Source: Hymenobacter psoromatis
Lineage (GTDB): Bacteria > Bacteroidota > Bacteroidia > Cytophagales > Hymenobacteraceae
Direction: 5' to 3'
Length of the DNA: 64,000 bases
NCBI GenBank assembly: GCA_001596155.1
Contig: CP014769.1
Coordinates: forward strand, 124,001 to 188,000
The notes beneath the pieces were generated by a model. It did not search any database, was not told the DNA's origin, and saw only the letters and a list, made by a program, of their open reading frames with translations. Position numbers and translations under genes: made by a program. Shown here in pieces: positions 23,576 through 32,685 of the stretch. How positions within the stretch are numbered: the stretch's first letter is position 1; each line of letters opens with the position of its first letter.

Positions 23576-24781
23576 ATGGCTACCGCCGCTGACCTTATTC
23601 TAGTGCTCAACGGCGGCTCGTCCAGCATCAAGTTTGCCGTGTACGAGCCGGGCGAAGTGCCGCAGCGCCGGCTGCACGGCTACCTCGACCGCATCGGCCT
23701 GCCCGGCACTCAACTCACGTTTAGCGAAGGGCCGGCGGCCCCCACCACCAGCCCGGCCCACGCGCCCGACCCGGCCGCCGCCGCCGGCTTCCTGCTCGAT
23801 TGGCTGGACCACCACGGAGTTTTTGCCACCCTGGCGGCCTTGGGGCACCGGGTCGTGTACGGCGGCCCGGCGCACCTAAACCCCGAACTCATCACGCCCG
23901 CCCTGCTGGCCGACCTGCGCCAGCTGACGGCCGATGACCCCGACCACCTGCCCGGCGAAATCGCCCTGATGGAAGCGGTACAAGCGCGCCAGCCGCAGCT
24001 GCGGCAAGTGGCGTGCTTCGACACGGCTTTTCACCAGCACATGCCCCGCGTGGCGCAGCTGCTGCCCATCCCGCGCCGCTTTATGGCGCAGGGGCTGCGG
24101 CGCTACGGGTTTCACGGTATTTCCTACGCCTATTTGCTGGAGGAGCTGGGTCGGCAGGCGGGGCCGGCGGCGGCACGGGGCCGGGTTATTCTGGCGCATT
24201 TGGGTAGCGGGGCCAGCCTGGCCGCCGTACTCAATGGCCAGAGCCAGGATACGAGCATGGGCTTTACGCCCGCTGCCGGCCTGGTAATGGGCACCCGCCC
24301 CGGCGACCTCGACCCCGGCGTGGCCGCCTACCTCTTCCGGGCCGAACACCTCACGGCTGAGCAGTTCAACCACCTCATCAATCACGAAAGCGGCCTGCTG
24401 GGCGTGTCGGAAACCAGCTCCGACATGCAGGATTTACTGGCCGCCCAGGCCACCGACGCGCGGGCCGCCGATGCGGTGGCGCTGTTTTGCTACCAGGCCC
24501 GCAAGTGGGTCGGGGCCTACGCGGCCGTGCTCGGCGGGCTGGATACGCTGGTGTTTGCTGGTGGCATCGGCGAGCACGCGGCCGAGGTGCGCGCCCGCAT
24601 CTGCGCGGGGCTGGGGTTTCTGGGACTCGAACTCGACGCGGCCCACAACGCTACCCACGCGGCTGTGATTTCCAGTGCCGCCAGCCGCGTCACCGTCCGC
24701 ATTATTCCTACCAATGAGGAGCGCCAGATTGCGCAACTCGTCCAGCAGCTGTTGCTGACTGGTAAAGACAAAACCATTTAA
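23576..24781 (+). CDS. ackA: Acetate kinase
   Basis: 401 residues from ATG 23576. The first ATP/acetate-kinase signature is [17 protein letters not shown], the catalytic Asp lies in [14 protein letters not shown], and [19 protein letters not shown] and [20 protein letters not shown] follow. [14 protein letters not shown] is near the C-terminus. It converts acetyl phosphate and ADP to acetate and ATP. The adjacent phosphoketolase (13 bp downstream) makes acetyl phosphate, so the pair forms a substrate-level phosphorylation route that needs no respiration. Confidence 0.93.
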   Translation: MATAADLILVLNGGSSSIKFAVYEPGEVPQRRLHGYLDRIGLPGTQLTFSEGPAAPTTSPAHAPDPAAAAGFLLDWLDHHGVFATLAALGHRVVYGGPAHLNPELITPALLADLRQLTADDPDHLPGEIALMEAVQARQPQLRQVACFDTAFHQHMPRVAQLLPIPRRFMAQGLRRYGFHGISYAYLLEELGRQAGPAAARGRVILAHLGSGASLAAVLNGQSQDTSMGFTPAAGLVMGTRPGDLDPGVAAYLFRAEHLTAEQFNHLINHESGLLGVSETSSDMQDLLAAQATDARAADAVALFCYQARKWVGAYAAVLGGLDTLVFAGGIGEHAAEVRARICAGLGFLGLELDAAHNATHAAVISSAASRVTVRIIPTNEERQIAQLVQQLLLTGKDKTI

Positions 24782-24794
24782 ACCCCAACCCCTT

Positions 24795-27197
24795 ATGGAA
24801 ACTGACACCCTCGCCCCGCCGGCCGTGCGCCCGGCGGCCGCGCCGCTGACGGCGGACGAAGCCACCCTCATCAATGCCTACTGGCGGGCGGCTAACTACC
24901 TCTCGGTGGGCCAGATATACCTCTACGACAACCCGCTGCTGAAGGAACCCCTGAAGCTGGCGCACGTGAAGCCGCTGGTGGTGGGCCACTGGGGCACCAC
25001 GCCGGGCCAGAACTTCATTTACGCCCACCTGAACCGGGTTATCAAGGCGCACGACCTGAACATGTTCTACGTGGCCGGGCCGGGGCACGGCGGCGCGGCC
25101 ATCGTGGGCAACGTATATATGGAGGGCACTTGGACCGAGGTATATCCCGAAATAACCCAGGACGAGGCCGGGCTGAAGAAGTTCTTCACTCAGTTTTCGT
25201 GGCCGGGGGGTATTTCCAGCCACGTGGCCCCCACCACGCCGGGCTCCATTCACGAGGGCGGCGAACTAGGCTACTCGCTCAGCCACGCCTTCGGGGCGGT
25301 GTTTGATAATCCGGGGCTGATTGTGGCCTGCGTCATTGGCGACGGGGAGGCCGAAACCGGCCCGCTGGCTACGTCCTGGCAGTCCAACAAGTTTCTCAAT
25401 GCCCGCACCGATGGCACGGTGCTGCCCATTCTGCACCTCAACGGCTACAAAATTTCCAACCCCACGGTGCTGGCCCGCATCGAGCCCGATGAGCTGGACC
25501 AGTTTTTACGGGGCTGCGGCTGGGAGCCCTACTTCGTGGAGGGCGACGACCCGGCCACCATGCACCAGCTCATGGCCGCCACGATGGATAAGGTAGTGGC
25601 CGACATCCAGCGCATCCGCGAAGAGGCCCAGCTGCACGACGATGCCCCCCGCCCGCGCTGGCCGATGATTGTGCTGAAATCGCCCAAGGGCTGGACGGGC
25701 CCTAAAGTAGTGGACGGCCTGCGCGTGGAGGGCACTTTCCGCTCGCACCAGGTGCCAATGCTCGTCGATGCCCAGCACCCGGACCACGTGGCGCAGCTCG
25801 AAGCCTGGATGAAAAGCTACCGCCCCGAGGAGCTGTTTGACGAAGCCGGCCGCCTGCGGCCCGAGCTGGCCGCGCTGGCCCCCACGGGCCTCCACCGCAT
25901 GGGAGCCAACCCCCACGCCAACGGCGGCCTGTTTTTGCGCGACCTCCTACTACCCGATTTCTGCGACTACGCCGTGCAGGTGTCCAAGCCGGGGGCCGTG
26001 GAGGCCCACGACACGGAGGTGCTCGGGCCCTTCCTGCGCGACGTTATCCGGCTTAACCAGGAGCGGCCCAACTTCCGGGTTTTCGGCCCCGATGAAACCA
26101 TTTCCAACCTGCTGGGGGCGGTGTTCGACGTGACTAATCGGCAGTGGGATGCCCGCACGGTGCCCGGCGACGAGTTCCTGGCCCCCATCGGCAACGTGTT
26201 CGACGGGATGCTCAGCGAGCACCAGTGCGAGGGCTGGCTCGAAGGCTACCTGCTTACGGGCCGGCACGGGGTGTTCAACTGCTACGAAGCCTTCGTGCGC
26301 ATTATTGACTCCATGTTCAGCCAGCACGCCAAGTGGCTGAAAGTCACGCGCGAACTGCCCTGGCGGCGGCCCATTGCCTCGCTCAACTACATCCTGGCCT
26401 CGCACGTGTGGCAGCAGGACCACAACGGCTTCACGCACCAGGACCCCGGCTTTCTGAACCACGTCATCAACAAAAAAGCCGACATCATACGGGTGTACCT
26501 GCCGCCCGATGCCAACTGCCTGCTCTCGGTGATGGACCACTGCCTGCGCACCCGCAACCTCGTGAACGTGGTGGTGGCCGGCAAGCACCCCCTACCCCAG
26601 TGGCTGACCATGAACGAGGCCGTGGTGCATTGCACGACCGGCATCGGCATCTGGCAGTGGGCCAGCAACGACCAGGACGTGGCGGAGCCCGACGTGGTGA
26701 TGGCTGGCAGCGGCGACACGCCCATGCTGGAAGTGCTGGCCGCCACCAGCATCCTGCGCGAGCACCTGCCCGAGCTGAAAATCCGGGTCATCAACGTGGT
26801 CGATTTGATGAAGCTCCAGTCGGCCAGCGAGCACCCGCACGGGCTGGACGAAGCCGAGTACGACTCGCTTTTCACGAAAAACAGCCCCATTATTTTCGGC
26901 TTCCACGGCTACCCCACGCTGGTGCATCAGCTCACCTACCGCCGCACCAATCGCCACCTGCACGTGCGCGGCTACATCGAAGAAGGCACCATCACCACGC
27001 CCTTCGACATGCGGGTGCAGAATAGAATAGACCGCTACCACCTGGTGCAGAGCGCGATAGAACGCCTGCCCAACACCGGCAGCAAGGGGGCCTACCTCCA
27101 GCAGCTGATGCGGGACAAACTCATCGAGCACAAGGGCTACATCGACATTCACGGTCAGGATATGCCCGAAATCCGCGAGTGGAAGTGGAAATCGTAA
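24795..27197 (+). CDS. xfp: Xylulose-5-phosphate/fructose-6-phosphate phosphoketolase
   Basis: 800 residues, the family length. Visible motifs: [18 protein letters not shown], the GPGHGG site of the thiamine-diphosphate domain, [21 protein letters not shown] and [16 protein letters not shown] (Mg/ThDP loop). The transketolase-like middle and C-terminal domains ([15 protein letters not shown]) follow. It cleaves xylulose-5-P or fructose-6-P with phosphate to acetyl-P plus G3P or E4P, without CO2 loss or net redox change. It is the core of the operon with ackA. The aldolase downstream would feed or drain the triose/hexose-phosphate pool. Confidence 0.94.
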   Translation: METDTLAPPAVRPAAAPLTADEATLINAYWRAANYLSVGQIYLYDNPLLKEPLKLAHVKPLVVGHWGTTPGQNFIYAHLNRVIKAHDLNMFYVAGPGHGGAAIVGNVYMEGTWTEVYPEITQDEAGLKKFFTQFSWPGGISSHVAPTTPGSIHEGGELGYSLSHAFGAVFDNPGLIVACVIGDGEAETGPLATSWQSNKFLNARTDGTVLPILHLNGYKISNPTVLARIEPDELDQFLRGCGWEPYFVEGDDPATMHQLMAATMDKVVADIQRIREEAQLHDDAPRPRWPMIVLKSPKGWTGPKVVDGLRVEGTFRSHQVPMLVDAQHPDHVAQLEAWMKSYRPEELFDEAGRLRPELAALAPTGLHRMGANPHANGGLFLRDLLLPDFCDYAVQVSKPGAVEAHDTEVLGPFLRDVIRLNQERPNFRVFGPDETISNLLGAVFDVTNRQWDARTVPGDEFLAPIGNVFDGMLSEHQCEGWLEGYLLTGRHGVFNCYEAFVRIIDSMFSQHAKWLKVTRELPWRRPIASLNYILASHVWQQDHNGFTHQDPGFLNHVINKKADIIRVYLPPDANCLLSVMDHCLRTRNLVNVVVAGKHPLPQWLTMNEAVVHCTTGIGIWQWASNDQDVAEPDVVMAGSGDTPMLEVLAATSILREHLPELKIRVINVVDLMKLQSASEHPHGLDEAEYDSLFTKNSPIIFGFHGYPTLVHQLTYRRTNRHLHVRGYIEEGTITTPFDMRVQNRIDRYHLVQSAIERLPNTGSKGAYLQQLMRDKLIEHKGYIDIHGQDMPEIREWKWKS

Positions 27198-27240
27198 GCG
27201 GCTATTTATTAGCAAATTAATGCTTTTAGGAAATATTTAG

Positions 27241-27273
27241 AACGTCATGCTGAGCCTGTCGAAGCATGACGTT
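27241..27273. repeat. REP-like palindrome, AACGTCATGC family
   Basis: AACGTCATGC (27241-27250) and GCATGACGTT (27264-27273) flank TGAGCCTGTCGAA. Related palindromes occur at 29385, 41843 and 53772. It lies between xfp and the aldolase gene. Confidence 0.65.
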
Positions 27274-27292
27274 CTTCATGAATATCAAAGCC

Positions 27293-28315
27293 ATGAACCT
27301 AAACACCTTAACCACCACCGCTCAGGCGCTGATGGCCCCTGGCAAGGGCCTGCTGGCGATGGACGAAAGCACCGGCACCTGCAACGCCCGCTTCGCCGCG
27401 GCGGGCATCCCGCAAACCATAGAATTCCGCCGCGCCTACCGCGAGCTATTGGTGACCACGCCGGGGCTAGGCGAGGCGGGCATCAGCGGGGCCATTCTGT
27501 TCGATGAAACCATCCGGCAACACACCACGGCGGGCGTTTCCTTCGTGCAAATCTTGCAGCAGGCGGGCATCATCCCCGGCATCAAAGTAGATTTGGGGGC
27601 GCACGAGCTGGCCGGTTTCCCCGGCGAGCAGGTGACCGAAGGGCTCGACGGCCTGCGCTCGCGCCTGACCGAATACGTGCAATTGGGGGCCCGCTTTGCC
27701 AAGTGGCGGGCGGTGCTCACTATTGGCCCCGACCGGCCCAGCCGGGCCGCCATCTCGGCCAATGCCCACGCGCTGGCCCGCTACGCCGCCCTGTGCCAGG
27801 AAGCCGGCCTGGTGCCCATCGTGGAGCCCGAAGTGCTGCTGACCGGCCCCCACTCCCTGGCCCGGTGCGCCGACGTGACCGAAGACGTGCTGCACGAAGT
27901 ATTCAACCAGCTGCGCACCCAAGGCGTGGCTTTGGAAGGGATGATTTTGAAGCCCAGCATGGCGCTGGCCGGGGCCGACTCCCCCCAGCAGGCCACCACC
28001 GCGCAGGTCGCCGACGCTACCGTGACTTGCCTGCTGCGCACGGTGCCGGCGGCGGTGCCGGGCGTGGCGTTTTTGTCGGGTGGGCAGTCGCCCGAGGAGG
28101 CCACGCGCCACTTGGCCGCCATGCACGAGCGGTTTGCCGGGCGGCTGCCGTGGGCGCTCACCTTTTCGTTTGGCCGGGCACTGCAAAAGCCAGCTCTGGA
28201 AATCTGGGCTGGGCAGGCGGCCAACGTGGCCGCCGCCCAGCAGGCGCTGCTGGAGCGGGCGCGTTGTAACCATGTGGCGGTTGGGGCAGGTAGGGTAGTG
28301 GCTGGCGCGGCATAG
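27293..28315 (+). CDS. fbaB: Fructose-bisphosphate aldolase, class I
   Basis: 340 residues from ATG 27293, chosen because the MNLNTLTTTAQALMAPGKG start matches the family and earlier ATGs fall in or next to the palindromic repeat. The class I (Schiff-base) type is shown by GLLAMDESTGTCNARF, AKWRAVLTIG, IVEPEVLLTGPHSLA and MILKPSMALAG; Lys in ILKPSM is the Schiff-base residue. It cleaves fructose-1,6-bisphosphate to DHAP and G3P, or the reverse. It follows xfp by about 95 bp with a REP-like palindrome between, so it may be co-transcribed or differentially expressed. Confidence 0.92.
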   Translation: MNLNTLTTTAQALMAPGKGLLAMDESTGTCNARFAAAGIPQTIEFRRAYRELLVTTPGLGEAGISGAILFDETIRQHTTAGVSFVQILQQAGIIPGIKVDLGAHELAGFPGEQVTEGLDGLRSRLTEYVQLGARFAKWRAVLTIGPDRPSRAAISANAHALARYAALCQEAGLVPIVEPEVLLTGPHSLARCADVTEDVLHEVFNQLRTQGVALEGMILKPSMALAGADSPQQATTAQVADATVTCLLRTVPAAVPGVAFLSGGQSPEEATRHLAAMHERFAGRLPWALTFSFGRALQKPALEIWAGQAANVAAAQQALLERARCNHVAVGAGRVVAGAA

Positions 28316-28379
28316 GATGCGCTCACAAATTATTGCTAGTCAGCATATTATTCACAATTTTTTAACCTCTCTTCTCCCT

Positions 28380-28685
28380 ATGGAAATTACCAAAAAGGAT
28401 ACCCAAACCGGTCACGTATTGCTCGCTGTGTTGGCGGGATTAGGGGCAGGCGTGCTTGGCGGGGTGCTGCTGGCCCCCACTGCTGGGGCGGCTATGCGCC
28501 AAAACCTGAGAGGCTTGGCGCATAAATACGTTGGCCTGGCCAGCGAGCAGCAGCAAGAGGTTAGCCATCACCTCGACGAACGGGCCACCAAGCTCAAATT
28601 TGCATCTAAAAACCTGATAAATAATTGCCTGGGTCATCTTCAGCAGTGGGGCCTGCTGCCGAAAGCCCCCCGCGGCCCGTATTAA
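28380..28685 (+). CDS. YtxH-like small membrane-anchored protein
   Basis: 101 residues from ATG 28380. A glycine-rich transmembrane segment (VLLAVLAGLGAGVLGGVLLA, about 14-33) is followed by a charged helical tail, the YtxH pattern. YtxH proteins are general-stress proteins of unknown mechanism. A strong terminator follows, and a second YtxH-type gene lies convergently at 28790-29119. Confidence 0.75.
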   Translation: MEITKKDTQTGHVLLAVLAGLGAGVLGGVLLAPTAGAAMRQNLRGLAHKYVGLASEQQQEVSHHLDERATKLKFASKNLINNCLGHLQQWGLLPKAPRGPY

Positions 28686-28700
28686 GAGCCCGCCACGCAA

Positions 28701-28766
28701 ACGCGCCCCCCGCCGGGCGGCAGCCGGACCAGGTTGGTCCGGTACTGCCGCCCGGTGGGGGGCGCG
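28701..28766. terminator. Strong bidirectional hairpin between convergent genes
   Basis: An almost perfect dyad of about 30-bp arms (CGCGCCCCCCGCCGGGCGGCA with complement near 28746-28766, closing around CCGGACCA/TGGTCCGG). It lies between the convergent YtxH genes and probably stops both transcripts, although there is no long T tract. Confidence 0.55.
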
Positions 28767-28789
28767 TAGTACGTTAGCTGGCGAGTGCC

Positions 28790-29119
28790 TTACAGCGCGT
28801 TCAACATCTTGACGATTTGGCGCTTGCGCTTGCCGAGCTTGGCTTGCAGGCGGCCCACCAGCTCGTGGCCTTTGCCTTCCACATAGGTCAGGTCTTCGTC
28901 CGTGAGATGGGGGTAGGTTTGTTGCAGCTTGCCTTTGAGCTGGTTCCAGTCGCCGCGCGGGCGCAGGCGGTGGTCCACGCGCAGGTTGCGGAATTTGCGG
29001 CGGCGCTCAATGCTTTTTTCGGAGTAGAGCAGGACGCCGGCGAGGGCACCTAAGCCGGCCCCGGCGAGGAGGGTAAGAAAAACTTTACCAGTCTTGTTTT
29101 TGGGCTTTTCGGCTATCAT
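28790..29119 (-). CDS. YtxH / CsbD-like stress protein
   Basis: 109 residues from ATG at 29119; a longer upstream frame would run through the promoter and is rejected. The N-terminus has a YtxH-type Gly/Ala transmembrane segment (VFLTLLAGAGLGALAGVLLY). The C-terminus is CsbD-like: DWNQLKGKLQQTYPHLTDED, then LTYVEGKGHELVGRLQAKLG. CsbD proteins are among the most abundant general-stress proteins in bacteria, with unknown biochemistry. The fusion of the two motifs in one short protein is notable. Driven leftward from the symmetrical tandem-box promoter at 29188-29284. Confidence 0.82.
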   Translation of the reverse strand: MIAEKPKNKTGKVFLTLLAGAGLGALAGVLLYSEKSIERRRKFRNLRVDHRLRPRGDWNQLKGKLQQTYPHLTDEDLTYVEGKGHELVGRLQAKLGKRKRQIVKMLNAL

Positions 29120-29187
29120 GGGGAGGAAGTTAAGAAGTGGGGGAGGAAGCCACCAGCCAGCAGTAGCGCTGGCCGGTGGCGATTTAG

Positions 29188-29284
29188 CAAAGGTGCCGCC
29201 GCCGCCCGCCACGCGGCCCTGACTATCGTCAGGCCAGCGCCTGATTTTTGTCATGGCCCGGCCGGGGTGCTTGCCGGAACCTTG
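29188..29284. promoter_or_regulatory. Symmetrical bidirectional promoter with two full CRP/FNR-type boxes
   Basis: TGACTATCGTCA (29220-29231) and TGATTTTTGTCA (29242-29253) are both complete and 22 bp apart. Rightward, AACCTTG ends at 29284 (CTTG 61 bp from the first base), toward the Ca2+-ATPase. Leftward, CCTTTG (29193-29188, minus) points at the YtxH/CsbD gene. Confidence 0.7.
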
Positions 29285-29384
29285 CGGCGTGACAACTTAT
29301 CAGGCTTGCGCTTAATCAAGAAAAGTCACGCTAACGAAGGAAACATCTCGCGTGGTGCAGTAAACTCAATCGGGCCTCCGGAGC

Positions 29385-29417
29385 GAGCGTCATGCTTCCT
29401 TCGGCAGCATGACGCTC
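29385..29417. repeat. REP-like palindrome in ATPase leader
   Basis: GAGCGTCATGCT (29385-29396) and AGCATGACGCTC (29406-29417) belong to the same CGTCATGC family as 27241 and 53772. It lies in the 5' leader of the Ca2+-ATPase mRNA and could fold there. Confidence 0.6.
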
Positions 29418-29481
29418 GTTTTCAGTGCAATTGCTTCGCCGCAGCCCGCTACCCATCCCCGGTAACCCGCAACCACTTTTG

Positions 29482-32124
29482 ATGGACTATTACCTAACCC
29501 CCGTGGCCGAAGTGGCCGCCGCGCTGCACACCAGCCCGGCCGGCCTCGACGACGCCGCGGCCCGGCAGCGGCTGGCCAAATACGGTCCTAATCAACTAGC
29601 TGATAACCAGAAGAAAACCTGGTGGCGGCTGCTGCTACACCAGTTTACGGACGTGATGATTCTGGTGCTGCTGGCGGCGGCCGGCATCTCGGTAGCGGTG
29701 GGCGAAACGCAGTCGGCCTACGTCATCCTGGCCATTATTGTGCTGAACGCGGCTCTGGGCTTTGGGCAGGAATACCGGGCCGATAAGGCAATGGCCGCCC
29801 TCCAGCAGCTGGCCCCCCAGCAGGTGCAGGTGCGGCGCGGCGGCCAGCCCCACACCGTGCCGGTGGCCGACCTGGTGCCCGGCGACGTGGTGCTGCTCGA
29901 AGCCGGCAACGTCATTCCGGCCGACGTGCGCTTGCTGGAAACCCACGCCCTGAAAGTCGATGAGTCGTCGCTGACCGGCGAATCGGCCAACGTGCAGAAG
30001 AACCCGGCCGCGCTGCCCGCCGGTGCCTACCCCCTCGGCGACCGCCTGAACCTGGGCTACAAGGGCACCAGCGTCACCAGCGGCCGGGCCACGGCCTACG
30101 TGGTGGCCACCGGCATGGGCACCGAACTGGGTAAAATCGCGGCCCTGCTGCAAGCTCCCGAAACCCCGACGCCGCTGCAACAGCGGCTGGGCACGTTTGG
30201 CAAGTGGCTGGCGGCGGGAGCAATAGGGATTTGCGCGGTGTTTTTTGCGGCGGGCTGGTGGAGGGGCGAGCCGCTGGGCAACCTGCTGCTGGTGTCCATC
30301 TCGCTGGCCGTGGCCGCCATCCCAGAGGCGCTGCCGGCGGTGGTCACCATCGCCCTGGCGCTGGGGGCCAAGCGGTTGGCCAAAGACCACGCGCTCATCC
30401 GCAAGCTGCCGGCGGTGGAGACGCTGGGCTCGGTCACCTACATCTGCACCGACAAAACGGGCACGCTGACGCTCAACCAGATGACGACCCAGGAAGTGTA
30501 CGCTAACCCGGCGTTTGCCCTGCCTGTTTTAGAAAAAAGCGACGCGCTGCTGACCGCGATGGCCCTCAATACCGATGCCAGCGAAGGGCCCGGTGGCCAG
30601 TGGCTGGGCGACTCGACCGAAGTGGCGCTGGCCCGCTACGCCGCCGACCACGCCTACCCCCGCCCCGCGCTCGAAGCCCGGTTTCCGCGCCTCGCCGAGC
30701 TGCCCTTCGACGCCGAGCGCAAGTGCATGAGCACCCTGCACCAGACCGAGCACGGGGTGCTGGTGCTCACCAAAGGCGCGCCCGGCGTGCTGTTCGCCCA
30801 GCTCGCCGCCGACCAGCAAAGCCAGCTGCCCGACCTGGAGCAGCGCGCCGATGCCCAGGCATCTCAGGGCTACCGCGTGCTAGCCTACGCCGCCAAGCTG
30901 CTGCCCGAAATGCCGAAGCAGCTCGACGCGGCTACCCTCGAAACCGGCCTAGCCTGCATCGGCTTTGCCAGCCTCATCGACCCCGCCCGCGAGGAGGCGC
31001 GCCAGGCCGTGGCCGACTGCCAAACCGCCGGTATCATTCCGGTGATGATTACCGGCGACCACAAGCTCACCGCGCAGGCCATTGCCCGCCAGCTCGGCAT
31101 CCTGGCCGGCCCCGACGAGCTGGTGCTCACCGGCCCCGAGCTCACGGCCCTCGCTGAGCCCGCCTTCGCCGCCATCGTGGAAAGAGTGCGGGTGTACGCC
31201 CGCGTGGACCCGGCTCAGAAGCTACGCATTATCAGCGCCTTGCAGGCTAAAGGCCAGTTCGTGGCCATGACCGGCGACGGCGTGAACGATGCGCCGGCCC
31301 TCAAGCACGCCGACATCGGCATTGCGATGGGCATCGGCGGCACGGAGGTAGCCAAGGAGGCCGCGCATATGATTTTGCTGGATGATAACTTCGCCACTAT
31401 TGTGCGGGCCGTGCAGCACGGGCGACGGATTTATGACAATATTCTCAAATTTATCCGCTATATTTTATCGAGCAACGTGGGCGAAATCTGGGCCATTTTC
31501 CTGGCCCCGTTTTTTGGGCTACCCATCCCGCTGCTGGCCATTCAAATTCTGTGGATTAACCTGCTCACCGACGGCCTGCCCGGCCTGGCCCTGGCCTACG
31601 AGCCCGCCGAGGCTAACGTCATGCAGCACCCGCCCCGCCCCCCGGACCAACCCATTCTGGACGCGGGCCTGGGCTGGTTTATCGGCTGGGTGGGGCTGCT
31701 GATTGGGGCCCTCACGCTGGGCACCCAGGCCTGGGCCATCCGCGACGGTGACGCGCACTGGCAAACGATGACGTTTACGGTGCTCTGTTTCACGCAGCTG
31801 GGCAGCGCCCTGGCCATTCGCTCCTCGCGCGAGTCGCTCTTCACGCTAGGTCTATTTTCCAACAAGCCGATGCTAGGCGCGGTAGGGCTGTCGGTGGCCC
31901 TGCAACTGCTGATTATTTACCTGCCTTTCCTTAATAAAATATTTGCTACCAAACCTTTGTCATGGGGTGAGCTGGCGCTGACGGTGGCCATTTCGAGCGT
32001 CGTATTTTGGGCCATCGAGCTGCAAAAGCTAGTTGGTCGGCGGCGGGCTAGGGCGGCGGCGGTGCCCACGATGGAAGGAGTTGCCAAGCCAGGGCGTAGG
32101 CCGGCGGCGCTAGCCCCGGCGTAG
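29482..32124 (+). CDS. P-type Ca2+-transporting ATPase (P2-type)
   Basis: 880 residues from ATG 29482. Cation-ATPase N-domain ([18 protein letters not shown]), actuator LTGES, phosphorylation site DKTGTLT with Asp324, hinge [18 protein letters not shown] and M5-M10. M4 has [16 protein letters not shown], the PEGLP-like motif of Ca2+/Mn2+ pumps, and the last helices keep the [16 protein letters not shown] signature of P2 pumps. It exports Ca2+ (or Mn2+) with ATP. ATPases of this class recur in hypoxia or dormancy regulons of other bacteria. It has the bidirectional tandem-box promoter about 200 bp upstream. Confidence 0.9.
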   Translation: MDYYLTPVAEVAAALHTSPAGLDDAAARQRLAKYGPNQLADNQKKTWWRLLLHQFTDVMILVLLAAAGISVAVGETQSAYVILAIIVLNAALGFGQEYRADKAMAALQQLAPQQVQVRRGGQPHTVPVADLVPGDVVLLEAGNVIPADVRLLETHALKVDESSLTGESANVQKNPAALPAGAYPLGDRLNLGYKGTSVTSGRATAYVVATGMGTELGKIAALLQAPETPTPLQQRLGTFGKWLAAGAIGICAVFFAAGWWRGEPLGNLLLVSISLAVAAIPEALPAVVTIALALGAKRLAKDHALIRKLPAVETLGSVTYICTDKTGTLTLNQMTTQEVYANPAFALPVLEKSDALLTAMALNTDASEGPGGQWLGDSTEVALARYAADHAYPRPALEARFPRLAELPFDAERKCMSTLHQTEHGVLVLTKGAPGVLFAQLAADQQSQLPDLEQRADAQASQGYRVLAYAAKLLPEMPKQLDAATLETGLACIGFASLIDPAREEARQAVADCQTAGIIPVMITGDHKLTAQAIARQLGILAGPDELVLTGPELTALAEPAFAAIVERVRVYARVDPAQKLRIISALQAKGQFVAMTGDGVNDAPALKHADIGIAMGIGGTEVAKEAAHMILLDDNFATIVRAVQHGRRIYDNILKFIRYILSSNVGEIWAIFLAPFFGLPIPLLAIQILWINLLTDGLPGLALAYEPAEANVMQHPPRPPDQPILDAGLGWFIGWVGLLIGALTLGTQAWAIRDGDAHWQTMTFTVLCFTQLGSALAIRSSRESLFTLGLFSNKPMLGAVGLSVALQLLIIYLPFLNKIFATKPLSWGELALTVAISSVVFWAIELQKLVGRRRARAAAVPTMEGVAKPGRRPAALAPA

Positions 32125-32296
32125 CCAATCTTTTGGGCTTACGCGCTGCCATTCTGGTCCTTTCACCGCGCGGCCTACCCTCGCTATTTTGTCTGTTTGA
32201 CAACATGGGTACAGCGCTACACACTGTTAGCAGCGGGCTGGCCGCTGGGGTAGGAATAGGGAGGTAGGGCGGAGCGCTCTTCATTTAAATTTCACT

Positions 32297-32361
32297 TGAC
32301 GGATGTCATGTGATATGGCGATTCTTGTCATAGGCATGGCCGCTGCCCTGCCGGACCTTTA
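32297..32361 (+). promoter_or_regulatory. Tandem CRP/FNR-type box promoter
   Basis: TGACGGATGTCA (32297-32308), CGATTCTTGTCA (32319-32330) and GACCTTTA (32354-32361). Box spacing is 22 bp and TTTA starts 61 bp from the first base. It precedes the broken copper-protein gene and BON paralogue 3. 32125-32296 shows no gene. Confidence 0.65.
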
Positions 32362-32393
32362 ATCAACCCGATTTTCAATTGATTTCCAGCGTT

Positions 32394-32629
32394 ATGCAAA
32401 CCCACAACCAAAGCCAACTCGATGCTCTGACTGCCGCTGTGGCGGCTTGCGAGCAGACTGCGCCGACGTGTGCGCCTTGACCCTGCGCCTCGTGGCCCGC
32501 GACTCGGAGTATGCCGCGCACCTGCTCCCGGCGTGCGCTGAAATCTGCGCCGCCTGCGCCGATGAGTGCGGCCAGCACGAGTACCTGTACTGCCAGCAGT
32601 GCGCCGAAGCCTGCCGTCGCTGCGCCTAG
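32394..32629 (+). pseudogene. Broken four-helix-bundle copper-binding protein (Csp-like)
   Basis: ATG 32394 begins MQTHNQSQLDALTAAVAACE, then stops at 32480. From about 32447 a second frame continues DCADVCALTLRLVARDSEYA, PACAEICAACADECGQHEY and QQCAEACRRCA. Together these are the start and end of a Cys-rich DUF326/Csp-type copper-storage bundle (CxxxC repeats). A frameshift is visible, and about 30 residues of the middle seem missing compared with the family. It is very likely non-functional. Copper binding itself is family knowledge. Confidence 0.65.
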
Positions 32630-32685
32630 CGGGGCACAGGAGGCTAAATTATTCTGCTTTTACCCTAATTCCTTTTCCACCCGCC

